Shown here: positions 25,701 through 37,959 of the stretch, in pieces
Layout of the letters: each line of letters opens with the position of its first letter
Numbering within the stretch: position 1 is the first letter of the stretch
Assembly: GCA_029379385.1 (NCBI GenBank)
Contig: CM055605.1
Span: 7,785,001 to 7,849,000, forward strand
DNA length: 64,000 nt
Direction of reading: 5' to 3'
From: Quillaja saponaria
Taxonomy: Eukaryota; Streptophyta; Magnoliopsida; Fabales; Quillajaceae
Position numbers and translations under genes: made by a program
Notes under the pieces: model-generated
Told to the model about the DNA's origin: nothing
The model's input: the letters and a program-made list of their open reading frames with translations, nothing else
Database searches by the model: none

Positions 25701-28700
25701 GAGTCAGTCAGTCAGCATCAAGATTTTGTTATTTCACAACTGATATCTTGAGCTGTCTAAAAACAATTACTGACTGAATCTAATAATAAAAGCTTCACAT
25801 TGATTTTTATACATAATATCTATTATTGTTTTTAACCATGTTATGTTGTCATGATTGAACTGTTAGCCGATTAATGTTTATCATGTAGAACAAGACATCA
25901 AGTTGATGAAGATCTTACCCTCAAGTGCTTTTCAATATCTAGTCGCCATGTAAGTTCTTCAACTCGCTTCTCCAACTTATCCTTGGCTTCCTTGAGTGCT
26001 CCAGTCTCTCTTGCAGCCTGCATAGTTGCTTCATACTTTGACTATCCCTTTACTTTTGACCATGCATACTTGAAGTATAATTCTAAAAAGTTTGTAGAGA
26101 AATATCAGAGGGAAACTATATGGATTAGTGTACTTACCATCCTTAGCTTTCTAAGTTCCTTCCTTGCTACTCTTGCTCTCCAGAGACATTGGAGAGTAAG
26201 AGTTGCAATCTTCTGCTGTTTATAAGCATTAAGAGCTTGGAACCTTCTCCATTCGGTCTGTAAGGAAAGGTATATAATAATTTTTTTTTTTAAACTATTG
26301 ATCCAAAACTATTCGTTATGCAAGTTATTCAACAACTTATACTTTTAATGTGTAAAGTTTTTAAGCTCTATAATTCGTTAGTTGTTAGTATGGACATAAA
26401 TTTTGCCAAAGAAATTTGAGGCCAAATTATTCAAAGAAGTCTTCTCTTTGTCCTCCAATTCAAGTTTGCATGAATTTTTTTCTGCCACTGATGTGTTTAC
26501 CTGAATTAAGCTTGCAGCCTTTGTTCTTCTTCTGTACCTGTATTCATTTCGGGCTGCCATTGCTCGTAAACCAGTTTGAATAACTATTGCAGAGGCTTGT
26601 AATGATGTATAATTCTTTCTGGCTGTGTGAGAACGTATATTTTTTTGTATGCGAAGAGAAGCTGCTTCCCTTCTCATTTGCGCATAGAGTTTACGTGCAA
26701 GCTGTGCTGTATAATGAAGGGAGAAGGGAACTATTCCCATCAGAGGCCATTCTCAAGAAAAAAACAGAAATACTTCAAAAATAAAAGGGAAATGTTAGAA
26801 GATTTGTAATAAGATTGGATCTGGATTGATATGGTAAAGGGAGCTACCCCAAATAGAACTCTTCATAAGATACTTTTATTAGAGTATCAATTTCCAAACT
26901 AAATAACCTAAGTTTAGTTATTCCTAGGCAGAAGACTGGTATTTTCACCTTTCCAATTGAGTACTTCTAAGTATAAATGCCAACAATAAAAACCAAATGT
27001 TTGCGAAGATAGGTAACCTCTCCAGAGTTTCTGCACAAAAATTGTTGCCCTTCTCTGAGTAATGAACTCTTTTCTTGTCAAATATGTTTGGATTTGCCTC
27101 TGTATATGTCTAGCAGCATTAGCCAAAACTTCAGTTCGTCGTGCATCTAACTCAGCCATCTGACCAGCTCTTAGGAATACCTTTGCCTTTCCTATCTGAT
27201 TGAAGCATGACAGTGAAATTTGTTAGAGCGCATATCACTGTGATTTCTTGGTTATTTTTTGTTATTTCTCTGTTTAGATTACCTGATAGCCTTTTAAGCC
27301 CATCTTGTCGCAGATGGCAATACATGCTGTTTTCTCATCAGATCTGCTGACAACAAAGTAGTGATTATAAAACTTTTCAGGTAGCTTGTATGAATCTAAG
27401 TTGTTATTATTGCCATGACAATGGTAGAGATAAGTCTATTTATTTGTATGTTCTGCAATGGTTCCCAATTTATGTGAATCTGAGCTACATGCAAGACACT
27501 TCTACTACTTTTGATTAATTGTGCATCTAGTTTTATAGATCACTGCTTGAATGCGAGCCTCAACTCTTGTGGTTCTACTTCTGATTCCATTTTGCACATG
27601 CCATATAAGAAAGCAAAAGAGAAACTGCACTTTTTCTAAGACTAGATATAGTAAATACCCATCTAGGACGTCCGGTGCTAGCATTCCAAAACGGTCAAGG
27701 AACTCATCAAATGTTCTTTTTGTTGGATACCCGGCACAACTTATTCTAATTGCCTCGAGTACACCCTGCCAAGGTAACAGTGGGAGATACATAGTTAGTT
27801 GGAGCTACTTATCACATATACTGCAATGTGTATTTTTCAGTTAGGTAGAGTGAGAGTTTCACTGACCCCACATCTTAGCTGGTTTAATACGTTGAAGTTC
27901 TCAAAGATTCCAGGCTTCAAAACCGTATTGGGTTTCACACATCTGATGTAATGTGGTTCTGTTGTGTTCAGTGTCTCCATCAGAGATTGTAATTGTTGCT
28001 GGATATTGAGATCAAATTCAAGAACAAGTCAGGGTATTAGAGTTTTCAGAATCAGGTAGATGTTTCTCTAGAATTCATTACCTTGAATCGAGAACCAATA
28101 GAAGAGAACTTTGATTGCTTTGATGTCTCCTCGGGTAATGGAGGGAACAGATTAGCAACAAATGGGCACTTGGAGGCATCTAGCAATGCTTGATGCTCTG
28201 CTACAACATAATCTTTATTTTTATCAAGAAACTGATCTGCTTGATATGTGACCTGTAGAGCAAAAGATTTGATGATGGTAAAATAACAGTTTTACATTTG
28301 TAATTGAATGGTCAAGAAATGATTTAGAATATTTACTTACATCTCCAGCATAATGGTTAATTGTAAAATTTGTTCGAGAAAGTTTAGGCTTGCTGAACCG
28401 CTTGTTTGCTTTGTATGTCTGGTACATCTTCTGTGCAAATGTCTCATGGGTTGACTTGGGGAACATGCTGCAGAGAGTGTGGACTTTTTTAAAATAATTT
28501 AACCACCCGTTTTTCTTTATGAATCAAGTGTTCTTCATTAGTCTTTTTTTAGTTCAATGTTGTTGCATCACCATTATCATCCTTATTGGGAAAAGGACTT
28601 TGTCCCTCCCTCAATAAGAAGGAAGAAATACTTTGTTGCCTAAGTATCTACCAACGTGCTTTGCAATGAAAACCTTTTATGCAAATCGATAACTCATTAT

Positions 28701-31700
28701 GAGCAGATCTATTTCTGTGTTATTATTTTTTATTTTTTGAGTGAGACATGAATGATATTTTGAGTTAAAATTACATACCAGGCTTCATCAAGAAGAGCAA
28801 TTATGCCCCCAGGTTTCTGCACACAAGGATGTATAAATAACTTAAACTTAGCAGTAGATTGACATAATGGTCGTTTGGACAGGCAGTGGTTTGAGTAAAT
28901 ACCTTCTCAATAAGATCCAAAACATCCTGGTTATCCACAAATTCCACGTAGCTCCAGTCTATTTCCTCCTTTGTGTACTCTTCTTGCTCCATCTTGAATA
29001 CATGCTGTTAAGGAAGATGCCTATTGATATTATATGTTTGCAGTATGAAGGTGCTAAAACTATATTTAGATAATTCATTCTTGCCTGGTTAAAATGTTGT
29101 TGCAACTTCTCATTTGTGAAGTTGATACATAGTTGCTCGAAACTAACAAACGGAGCAGATAATGAGATCATCCCTGTAAACATTTAATAATGTCTGTATG
29201 TAGATAAAGATACATCATTCTATCCGTACCTGTTGATTTTGAAGCTTTCAAAGCCATAAATATCAAGGACTCCAATTAAGCTTGCTGCATTGGAATCTTG
29301 ACCGATTGAACTGTTTATCTTGTCCACTATCCTGCCAAAGTTCAGGAATTCACCAGCTTTATTTCAGTCCTTGTCTTGGAAATATTTAGTTACACTTGGA
29401 ATATGGAATTAGAAATGAAGTTGGTTTCATTTCAGAGCACATTTGTGGTGATTGTTGTTGCATAGAACTAGTGTCTTACTACATATGTGGCCATATTGCT
29501 GGGCCAGATATTTTGGTTTTCAGATAGGAGTGCTTTCTTCACCAACCAGGATTACATTACTTATTACTGGTTCTGTGTAATTTGATTTTCTTACCAATCA
29601 AAGAGTCTGGAGTATACAGTCTTTGCTAAAGCATCACGACTTAAAGCAGCTGAGTCTGGGTCCAGTGGTTTTGTAATGTTACCATCAGGAGTGACTATGA
29701 CACGCTTGCAAAGTGAATCTTCTAGTGATTTCTCGTCACACCTGTAAATAATCATGTTGAGAGACAATAGAGATAAGTCATAAGAAACTAGATGAATGTG
29801 CGAGATTGATAAAGTTCTTACATGAGGAGCTCTGCAGCTGTCTGAAGGTGGCATTGTGATTTCTCATCTTTTAACTTAGAAGAGTCAACTTCCTTCCCTT
29901 TGATGAAGTCAATATTTCCAAGATGGAGGATTGCAGCTACCACGCGAAAAATAGCATCCTGTAGAAGAAAATTTCCCTTTGTTAGATTCGGAATGGACAG
30001 AAGTGAGCTTCACTAAAATGTGATGTGCAAATGTGGTGGCTCAAGACCTGTTCATCCTGGTTGATCCCTACAATATCCATTGCATTCCTGGTCTCCAAAT
30101 ACTCTTTTGCATCATCTACATTTGATACATCGTAGCAGTTTGACTGATTAAGATACCGAAATGTCCTTGGGTTTCCTACCTTGTATTTTTTGACATCCTG
30201 TAAAGGGGAATTGTCAGCTAGACTTTAAATGTCAATGAATGAACATTTTTCATTTAGATTATCTATGTAGTAATGCCTTAGCAGGTTTCTTTTTCGGAGG
30301 TTGTAGAAGAGATCACCTCCAGTGGTGCTGCACAAAGCATGTAAAAGCAATGGTAGTTTCTCTCTGGGTCAGAGATTTGGCAAACTCGTGACCTTTCAAG
30401 AAGATATGTACGGATTGCAGCTCCAGAAATCTTCCAGTTCTTATCAAATTGAATTTCAACAAATTTACCGAAACGACTGCCACAACCTCCAAATTTTGTA
30501 AGAATAACCGAACGAGAATTTACATAGGCAAAAAAGCTTGAGTAACACGTCTAGATAGTTTACCTTGAATTGTTATTTTTAACTGTTTTTGCATTCCCAA
30601 ATGCTTCCAACACTGGATTGGACTGAAAAGTTTAAACTATTAATTAACCTGAATTGAATCAAATAATTAAAAAGTAATTTCTAAGTAGTTCTATCTCACC
30701 TCCAGAACCTGTTGTTCTACAGTTCTTCCTTCAGTACCAGATCTGCCACCCATGAATGCTAGATATCTCATGAGCATTTTTGTTGTCTCGGTTTTACCAG
30801 CTCCACTTTCTCCACTTACCAAAATGGACTGGCTTCCATGGTCATTTAACATTGCCCTGATATATTGAACCTAGAGTAAACTGTATTTTATACTGAAATG
30901 CAGGATGAATTAATGCAGTCTGAATTGATTCGGTGCCAGTCAAGTCAGTTATGCTTGCTTTATACCTATAACAAGTGTCTGCAATGGCAAAAAGGTGAGG
31001 ACTCAGCTCTCCGAATGCAGCTCCTTTGTACTGCTCCATCATGTGGATATCATACAAATGTGGCAATCTTCGGAAAGGATTCACTGCTATTAAAATGTTC
31101 CCGGTATATGTCTGCTTATTAACCATTTGTTGTCAGTTTTTTTGTTCCTTTTCCTAAGTGATTTATTGTACTTAATAAGCTCACTGAATGTGTGATGTTA
31201 AGGTATTTGTGACTCACATATATCTCATTGAGAGAAAATCGACAGGCAAGATTGTGTAGGACTCCTGGCTCGTGGAGGTATGCCAACTTGGTCATGTCAT
31301 CGACCCCTGCTTGTGGTGCTTCTGTATCCTTAGGATATATATTGGAAATGTCTGCAATAATCTGAAATTGATGTGAATGTTAATGCCTGATTCGTACAAT
31401 AATCTTTTTATCCCTTTTATCTAGCAAAACCAGGACTCCTTATTTGTAATAGGAAATCTATATTGAAGTTTAGGTTTAAGGAAATTAATAACTTCCACTC
31501 TAGCTAAAATTCAAGTGATGTGACATATAAAAACATTTGTTGTTGTCCAAGAGAGTAATGCAGCAGAATATCTTGGCTGGAGTTTTTCATGTTAAACATT
31601 CATTTGGCAACACTCTTGAAAGGTCCAGATTCTGTTTCCAGATTAGGAAAATTAATTGCGTCTGACAACTCCTCAGATTTATAGGTTCTTCCCAAAAATG

Positions 31701-32227
31701 AGAAGTCTTACTTTAGTAGATAATATGGACTCAAGTGAAATACTAACTATAAACTCATCTTTTTTATTGCTTTCTAGTAATTTTTTTCCATGTATCCTTC
31801 AGTTCCAAAGTTTTGATGCTACTATTGTTAAATGAGTAAAGATATACACACAGCTCTACATGGTAGTATAGCTACTAAGATGCCTGTAATATTTGTATCT
31901 GCAATGAGAATAACTCATGAACGTTGCAAGTGGTTAGATGACAGATTAAGGTGCTTTCTGAATTTTGGTGCTATGGGAGGTCAGGTAAGAGAAGCTTACA
32001 CTTTTTCCATCTGTAGTAATTATTGTGGCATTTCTGCCTTTGATTTCTGTGACTTCACCATCAAGCCACGCTACCTCAGGATCCTCAACCCAAACATATG
32101 ATCCAACGATGATGTTCACGGGACTTCCCTGAATAATTTCATAAAAGCAGGAAATCTATCAATGGTCATCCAGAAACCAAGAATGAAGAAATAAATGACT
32201 GAAGCTCATCAGCAAGAATCTCACCAT
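19750..32227 (-). CDS. class XI myosin heavy chain
   Basis: Actin motor for organelle and vesicle transport. The 39 exons, all phase-consistent, give 1563 residues: 32227-32225, 32128-32000, 31361-31218, 31111-30966, 30856-30700, 30622-30564, 30476-30317, 30197-30048, 29958-29822, 29741-29595, 29331-29230, 29142-29085, 29004-28903, 28816-28779, 28467-28341, 28252-28082, 27998-27867, 27765-27659, 27343-27283, 27195-27018, 26706-26501, 26257-26138, 26017-25919, 25650-25435, 23419-23280, 23200-23099, 22629-22521, 22447-22400, 22310-22080, 21945-21790, 21720-21514, 21431-21282, 21188-21118, 21015-20916, 20826-20770, 20693-20637, 20422-20342, 20099-20017, 19900-19750. An SH3-like start ([12 protein letters not shown]) precedes the motor. 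The motor has P-loop GESGAGKT (156-163), switch I NNNSSRFG (209-216) and switch [10 protein letters not shown] (434-441). About six IQ motifs (roughly 735-880) and a coiled coil (about 880-1100) follow. The globular dilute tail includes [27 protein letters not shown] and WDDKYGTHG. Exon 1 codes only the initiator Met; intron 12 has a GC donor. The subclass within XI is not assigned. A noncoding 5' exon starting near 32355 is possible. Confidence 0.95.
23648..24014. mobile_element. 367-bp insertion with an 11-bp target duplication, class unknown
   Basis: The 11-mer ttgggcttgac occurs at 23637-23647 and again at 24015-24025. Removing the interval plus one copy restores a core continuous with the intact TRIM copy at 14718. 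The insert begins cagtggcggagctagac and near its other end has gccgcctctgg, a partial inverted match that is not at the exact terminus. There is no open frame. The duplication length would suit a Mutator-like element or a SINE-like retroposon; I cannot choose between them. Confidence 0.75.
24213..24597. mobile_element. MITE with about 17-bp inverted ends, Tourist/PIF-like
   Basis: It starts gccctgtttggttaagct and ends agctaaaccaaacagg plus a few bases. The ends are inverted repeats with about one mismatch over the core CCTGTTTGGTTWAGCT. It interrupts the TRIM right LTR between gttataa and taatctctt, so taa (or ataa) is duplicated. That 3-bp TAA duplication and TIR type fit PIF/Harbinger-derived MITEs. 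No coding capacity; internal A/T-rich. Confidence 0.8.
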
Positions 32228-33747
32228 ATTGCTTCAAGTTGTTGATCATGAAAGTATGAATCCTCAAGAGCATAGGAAGATGAATTGGTGCGGTTAGAGG
32301 AAGTAAAGGGCAGAATCGTTAGAAGGAATGCAGGTTGGGTATTGTATTGCAGAACCTGAAAGCAAAAAAGGAATTCAAAAGCAGAGGTAATGCCAGGGTG
32401 GTAACTCAAAAAGCAAAAGATAGCAACTAGTCCACCCCACCCCTCTCCTCAATCCCATGTACTTTTCTTGCTCATTCCACGGATGATGCTGACGTGGCAC
32501 CAAGAGAATCCCCAGGAAAAAAAATATAAACAAGTATAAAAGGAAATCATTGTAGCCTGCCCTGCAACATGGGGGCTTCTGTGGGTCCATTGCTTAAGCT
32601 ATACAGAAGAATGAATCACCGTGTAGCTGACACTTTTCATTCTTATATTGCTTTGCTGTGGTCAGGTTGTATTTGTATTTTGTACTATAAACTACTAATA
32701 TTTTGTTTTAGTCAGTCTCTTTTCAGGCAAGCAGTGGTAGATTTGACTGCAACAAATTGTATACCAAGCACAAGCATGCGTTTGTGACACCATGGAAATT
32801 ATGTCCAAACCCAAATGTCAATGGAATGGAAGGCAAGATCGTCTTAAAGATGAATAAAGAAAAGAAGGTTGCAAAGTTTGAATCACAGAGGGGCCAACAC
32901 CTGGAATTCCCTATTTACAGTAGGGACCCAAAGTTCCCCAACCTTTAGTTAGAAATGACTCTCCCACCAACTAAACCTTACAATTTCTCTGTGCCTTTTT
33001 TGGCTTTGAATTGGTACTAAATGATCCATTTTCTGTATATCATACTTGGAGGGGGGCGGTGGAGATGATAAGCAGTAAGGCTTACGCATAAGATTGGATA
33101 TAGTATTCTTGCCTCCATTTTAATAGTTTAATATTGTCACAAATAATATATGAGAAAATTAGTAAGAATACGAATTTATGTTATCACGTTGTACTGATAT
33201 AAAAATTAATTTTTTAATTAATTTTATTATATTATTCTTATATAACTTGCTAATAATAATTTATTTTATATACTGATTTAGGCTCTATTTATTTTGGCCA
33301 ATGGCCATTCACATGAGAAAAGGATCTTTGATGTGGGACCCTAAGCCTTTGTAGAACATGGCTTTCCAACCAAGCTTTCTTCATCATTGTTTTAATTTTA
33401 AAGTCATTTTTGTTAAGTGTGACTAATATCATTACTCTTGTTTATTAAGAATGTTTTATTGATATTTAAAAGAAAAAAAAAATGTAGTGAGGGAGGAAAG
33501 ACCTTTATGCATCCTTTACAGTTTATCTGTCTCTGATATTAGGTATTAAGGAAGATGCTTCTTTTTGTCGGTAATTGGTCCCATAGTTGCTCCTCTGGGT
33601 TTTTGAAGAACAATTTTAAGGAGAATTTACACATTAAAAAAAAAGAAAAAAAAAATCTGGAATAATGTATTAAAAATTAAATAAGTTCATTATTGATCAT
33701 TTTAGAAGTTTATTTTTTTTTTGTAAAAAAGAAACTGCAAAACCTTA

Positions 33748-34427
33748 AGGGTATTTTTGCATGCACAAAAAATTAAAATTAAAAATTAAACTGTTTAATT
33801 TTAATTTTCTTGTCTGGTAAATATTTTAGAATTAAAATTAAAATGTTGAACTCAATTCTAGTTCAAAATATCAGGAATTGATAGATAAGCACAAAACATC
33901 ATCTTCAATTCTTATGGGTAGATCTTAAAATTATAATTTTTGTACATGTACTATTATTGACAATCATCATGCTATAATATTGGTCATCACCACTGATAAC
34001 CTCATCCACTCACCGCCATCCTTTATCCACCGGTAGCTTCGTCCACTAGCTGTCGGCTGCCACTGACCAGAAATAACAACAATCACTGTAAATCACTATT
34101 GACACAAACAAAGATAACGATAATTGCAGTTAGAATCTTTCAGAATGACAACAATAATCATCAAAACTTATTGGAGAAGACAATAGCCATCGTCAGAATC
34201 TATTAAATACGACGACAATCACTATCAGAATCTGCTAAAATAGAAGAAAATCATCGTCAAAAGTCGTTAACAACGACGACGATTACCACCAAGTTTTTAA
34301 AACACAATTTCGATCATTATTTTTCATTTGATTCAAACTCATATATTATAATTCTACTGAATCCTAATTTTAATAGAATTGAAATTAGTTTTACAATTTC
34401 AATTCAATGAATCCAAACACGACTAAA
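33748..34427. repeat. interspersed MITE-like element, copy 1
   Basis: It shares a scaffold with 55021-55626: a left end rich in aattaaaattaaaa, a middle block with atcatgctataatattggtca, CACC-rich spacer DNA, and a right end caattcaatgaatccaaac. The ends are approximate inverted repeats of each other. Boundaries are estimated by eye; I did not confirm a target duplication. Confidence 0.6.
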
Positions 34428-34796
34428 TCTAACAAAACGTTGAAGGTTTACTTTCATCTTTAAGAGGCCAGGCTATCTGCCACCAAATTTGTCACTATAG
34501 CACTCATTAATAATGAATGGTATCGTTAAGCTCATAAGGATGGCTTTTAGTTTATGCATGTGAGAAAATCCGCAAAATTAAGTAATGCGACGTACAACTC
34601 AATATTAATACCATAAAATCCCAAGTTCAATGCAACAGTTAGCCCATTCCTCATGACTCAAATTTCAGCAATGCCTTGTACCAAAATAAAAAAATAAATT
34701 TCAGCAATGCCAAATCTTGTTGCACAATAAACACATCCCAGCTACTGCCTTTGTCTACCAGTAAGCATGTTAGGTTTAGCCAGGAGCAAAAATTAT

Positions 34797-35036
34797 GTTG
34801 ATCACTTGATCCAATTACACTTGTTTGGTTTCCAGGAAGTGGAGAGAAGGGAATGGAAAATAAAAAAAATAACAAACACTGCCTACTTTAGGAAAAAAAA
34901 ACAAAAAACTTTAAATTAAGTTGATCACTTGATCCAATTACACTTGTTTGGTTTCCAGGAAGTGGAGAGAAGGGAATGGAAAATAAATAAAATAACAAAC
35001 ACTGCCTACTTTAGGAAAAAAAAACAAAAAACTTTG
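34797..35036. repeat. 123-bp tandem duplication
   Basis: 34797-34919 is repeated at 34920-35036 almost without change, including a distinctive tccaggaagtggagagaag and a run of nine A. The near identity implies a recent event. Confidence 0.95.
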
Positions 35037-35896
35037 CCCTGGGCTCAAACTGTGTTCCAATTTTAAGTTTTAGTATATAAATTGTATTCATAATTCATGA
35101 GCCAATGTTGGGTTGGGCCTAAAAGTCAGATTACTAGAAAATAAGCTAAAAATTGAACCAATTCCAACCAGGATAGTTTTGGAATCAATTGAGGATGTGA
35201 AGTGTTAATATGAATAAAATAATTAGGTGGAAAGAAAATATGATTTTGGATTTGGTAGTAACATAAAATTTATTCATTTTATTTTGTAAATCTGTTTCTT
35301 TAATTAATTATGATTTTTTATTGTTAATGATGATCTTCCCTTGTATTTTTATCAAAAAGTTCATAAAAAAAAAAAAAAAAATACTAAAGTATAATAGGTT
35401 CTCATTTCAGAATCCATTATTTTTTCATTTAGATCGAATTCATTATGTAGTAGATCATTCAACAATAAGGTTCAGTTAATGAAAATTTTAACATGATTGA
35501 TCAACCTGAAGTTTTCTTAACGAGTATAATTTTCTATTATCCAACCACCCGATTTCAAATTTGAGTAGAATTTTAGTCAACTCGAATTGATCAGGTCAAG
35601 TGAAATTTATCTCAAATCCAACCCACCCACTCGGTAGGTACACACCCTAAATTATACACATATAATAATTAAGAAAAGAATCATAAAGCTTAGAAATTTA
35701 TTAAATAAATAAAAATTAATTACTATTAGAATTTATTATTATTAAAGATTATTGACAAAAAAAGAAAAAAAATAAAATATAATTCTATTTATCTATTATT
35801 ATTAAAATTGAAAAGAATTAAGGAAACAAATCTTATAATTTTTGAGAACTTATTAAACAAAAATGATAAAAAAAAATAAAAAAAATAATAATAAAA

Positions 35897-36860
35897 GTGC
35901 AATAAATACGGTTTTTGAAATTGAATTTTTTTCAAAAATAACAATTTATACATTAAATATTACTGAAATTATGGTCAATTATAGTAATTAATATTACAAT
36001 CTTTTTATTTACATAACATTAACAAGTACACTTATGACACTCACTAAAAAATTTATATATAAAGCAGTAATATATGGAACGAAAACATAGCATTTTTGCA
36101 TACACTTTCAATAGAACGAACTTCTTTGCAAAGAAAATTATAAGAAAATAGTAAATATAAACATTATTGTTCTTAAGAAATTATTAATATTCAGTTACAT
36201 ATGCTTTTTCTAATTTAAAAGTTTTAAAGATTTTCATTCTTCCAAGAAATTATCAATATTGAGTTAATTCGTATTCTTAAAGTTTTACCATAAATTTCTA
36301 ATATCAATTAAGTATTAGATTGTTACATCATTAAGTAATTTAATTATGTGTTCAAAAGTGTAATAAATATAATTTTTGAAAATTAATTTTTTAAAAAAAA
36401 TAACAACTGATGAATTAAAATAAAACTAAAATTATGGTCAATTACAGTAATTAATACTAAATATTTTCATTTACATAACATTAACAAGTATCCTTAAAAG
36501 CATTTTTGCATACACTTTTGCATATACAACAGTAACACATGGAACGAAAACATAGCATTTTTGCATACACTTTCAATGGAATGAACTTCTTTGCAAAGAA
36601 AATTATAAGAAAACAGTAAATACAAATACAAACATTATATTTTCCCGAGAAATTATTAATACTCAGTTACATATGCTTTCCTAATTTAAAAGTTTTGAAG
36701 ATTTTCATTCTTCCAAGAAATTATTAATATTCAGTAATTTATATTCTTAAAGTTTTACCATAAATTTCTAATATTAATTGGATTTTTTTAATAAGTGTCA
36801 TTGATAATGTGTAATAAATAATGTATTTGGAATTTGAAATATTCCAAAAATAGTAAATTA
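35897..36860. repeat. tandem array of about 455-bp units (two full, one partial)
   Basis: Each unit begins gtgyaataaatayrr and contains ttatggtcaatta, cataacattaacaagta, acatagcatttttgcatac and ttcattcttccaagaaatt in the same order. Units start near 35897, 36358 and 36809. A further short repeat pair with a 57-bp period (tattaatactatttttgaaat) lies at about 37032-37145. Confidence 0.8.
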
Positions 36861-37959
36861 TTTATTACACATCACTTGAATCATAGCCAACCATTTTAAT
36901 AAATAATATAAATTACTATATTTATCACTTTAATAAATACTCTAGGACACCAGTTAAAAAAATCCATATCAATTAAGTATTAGATCTGTTACATCATTAA
37001 CTAATTCAATTATGTGTTCAATATTCTTACATATTAATACTATTTTTGAAATGTCACAAATAATATCCATTATTTGTAACGTATCACCTATTAATACTAT
37101 TTTTGAAATATCACACACGATATCATCTTTTTGTAACGTATTATTTCACAAATAATATCCACATTATGACAATTATGATTCAAGGATATTATTTTCACCA
37201 ATATAAACTCAAACCATTTTCAAGACCATACATTCTCATTTCTCAAGCTGCTAGATGACATAATCTCCAAAATTTCAAAGCTCCAAGTCCAACCATCAGT
37301 AATTTAGAAATTCTTTTTAATTATACTTGTTTTTCTTTTAAATATTATTCATGGTCAATTGAATTAAATGATTAATTTTAATATTCAATATTTCTTCTAT
37401 AATGTATTTACTAATTGGTTTTTTTATGCATGTTGCAGATATTTACGTGAAAATAAGAAATATATAATTATCCACACCAACAAAATTATTCTGTACCTAG
37501 GTATTATTTATTTATTTAAGTTTATCATTTATTTTTTGTTAGATATGTATAGTTGGTGGTATCGGTCACAATTAGTTTGAAATTTAAAATTACGTTAATT
37601 AGAATATATATATAATAAAGACTTAAAATTGAGATAGAAATGACCATGCATTTCCAAACTTTTCCGTTTATACCCATAATACCCCTTTCTCTACCAAATG
37701 GAAGCCCAAGGCTTCAGCAGTTTCTTAATATGTAGTGTTCTTGAGGGAAAAGATAATTACAAATAAATAAGAAGAAGAAGAATGAGATTAGGCCATTCCT
37801 TACCCTGTCAAGCACAATTGTTTGTATTTGGTAGGGAATGGGTTAGTGGGGTGCGGAGGATAAGCAGGGGAATTGGGGAAGCCATTAAAGACCACTCACT
37901 CAACAAATGTCCAGAGCAACTAATTAAATTTCATTACTCACATGATGATTTTGTAGGTG

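Larger units (their letters stand above)
32228..37959. other. intergenic DNA with repeats
   Basis: Upstream of the myosin gene on its side and of the neprosin-family gene on the other. It contains one copy of an interspersed element (33748-34427), a 123-bp tandem duplication (34797-35036), a decayed dispersed repeat around 35410-35650, and a block of roughly 455-bp tandem units (35897-36860). No frame has a recognisable protein. Confidence 0.65.

Noticed and set aside
27505..27844. Frames on both strands around myosin exon 18
   Set aside because: Shadows and intron read-through of the myosin gene.
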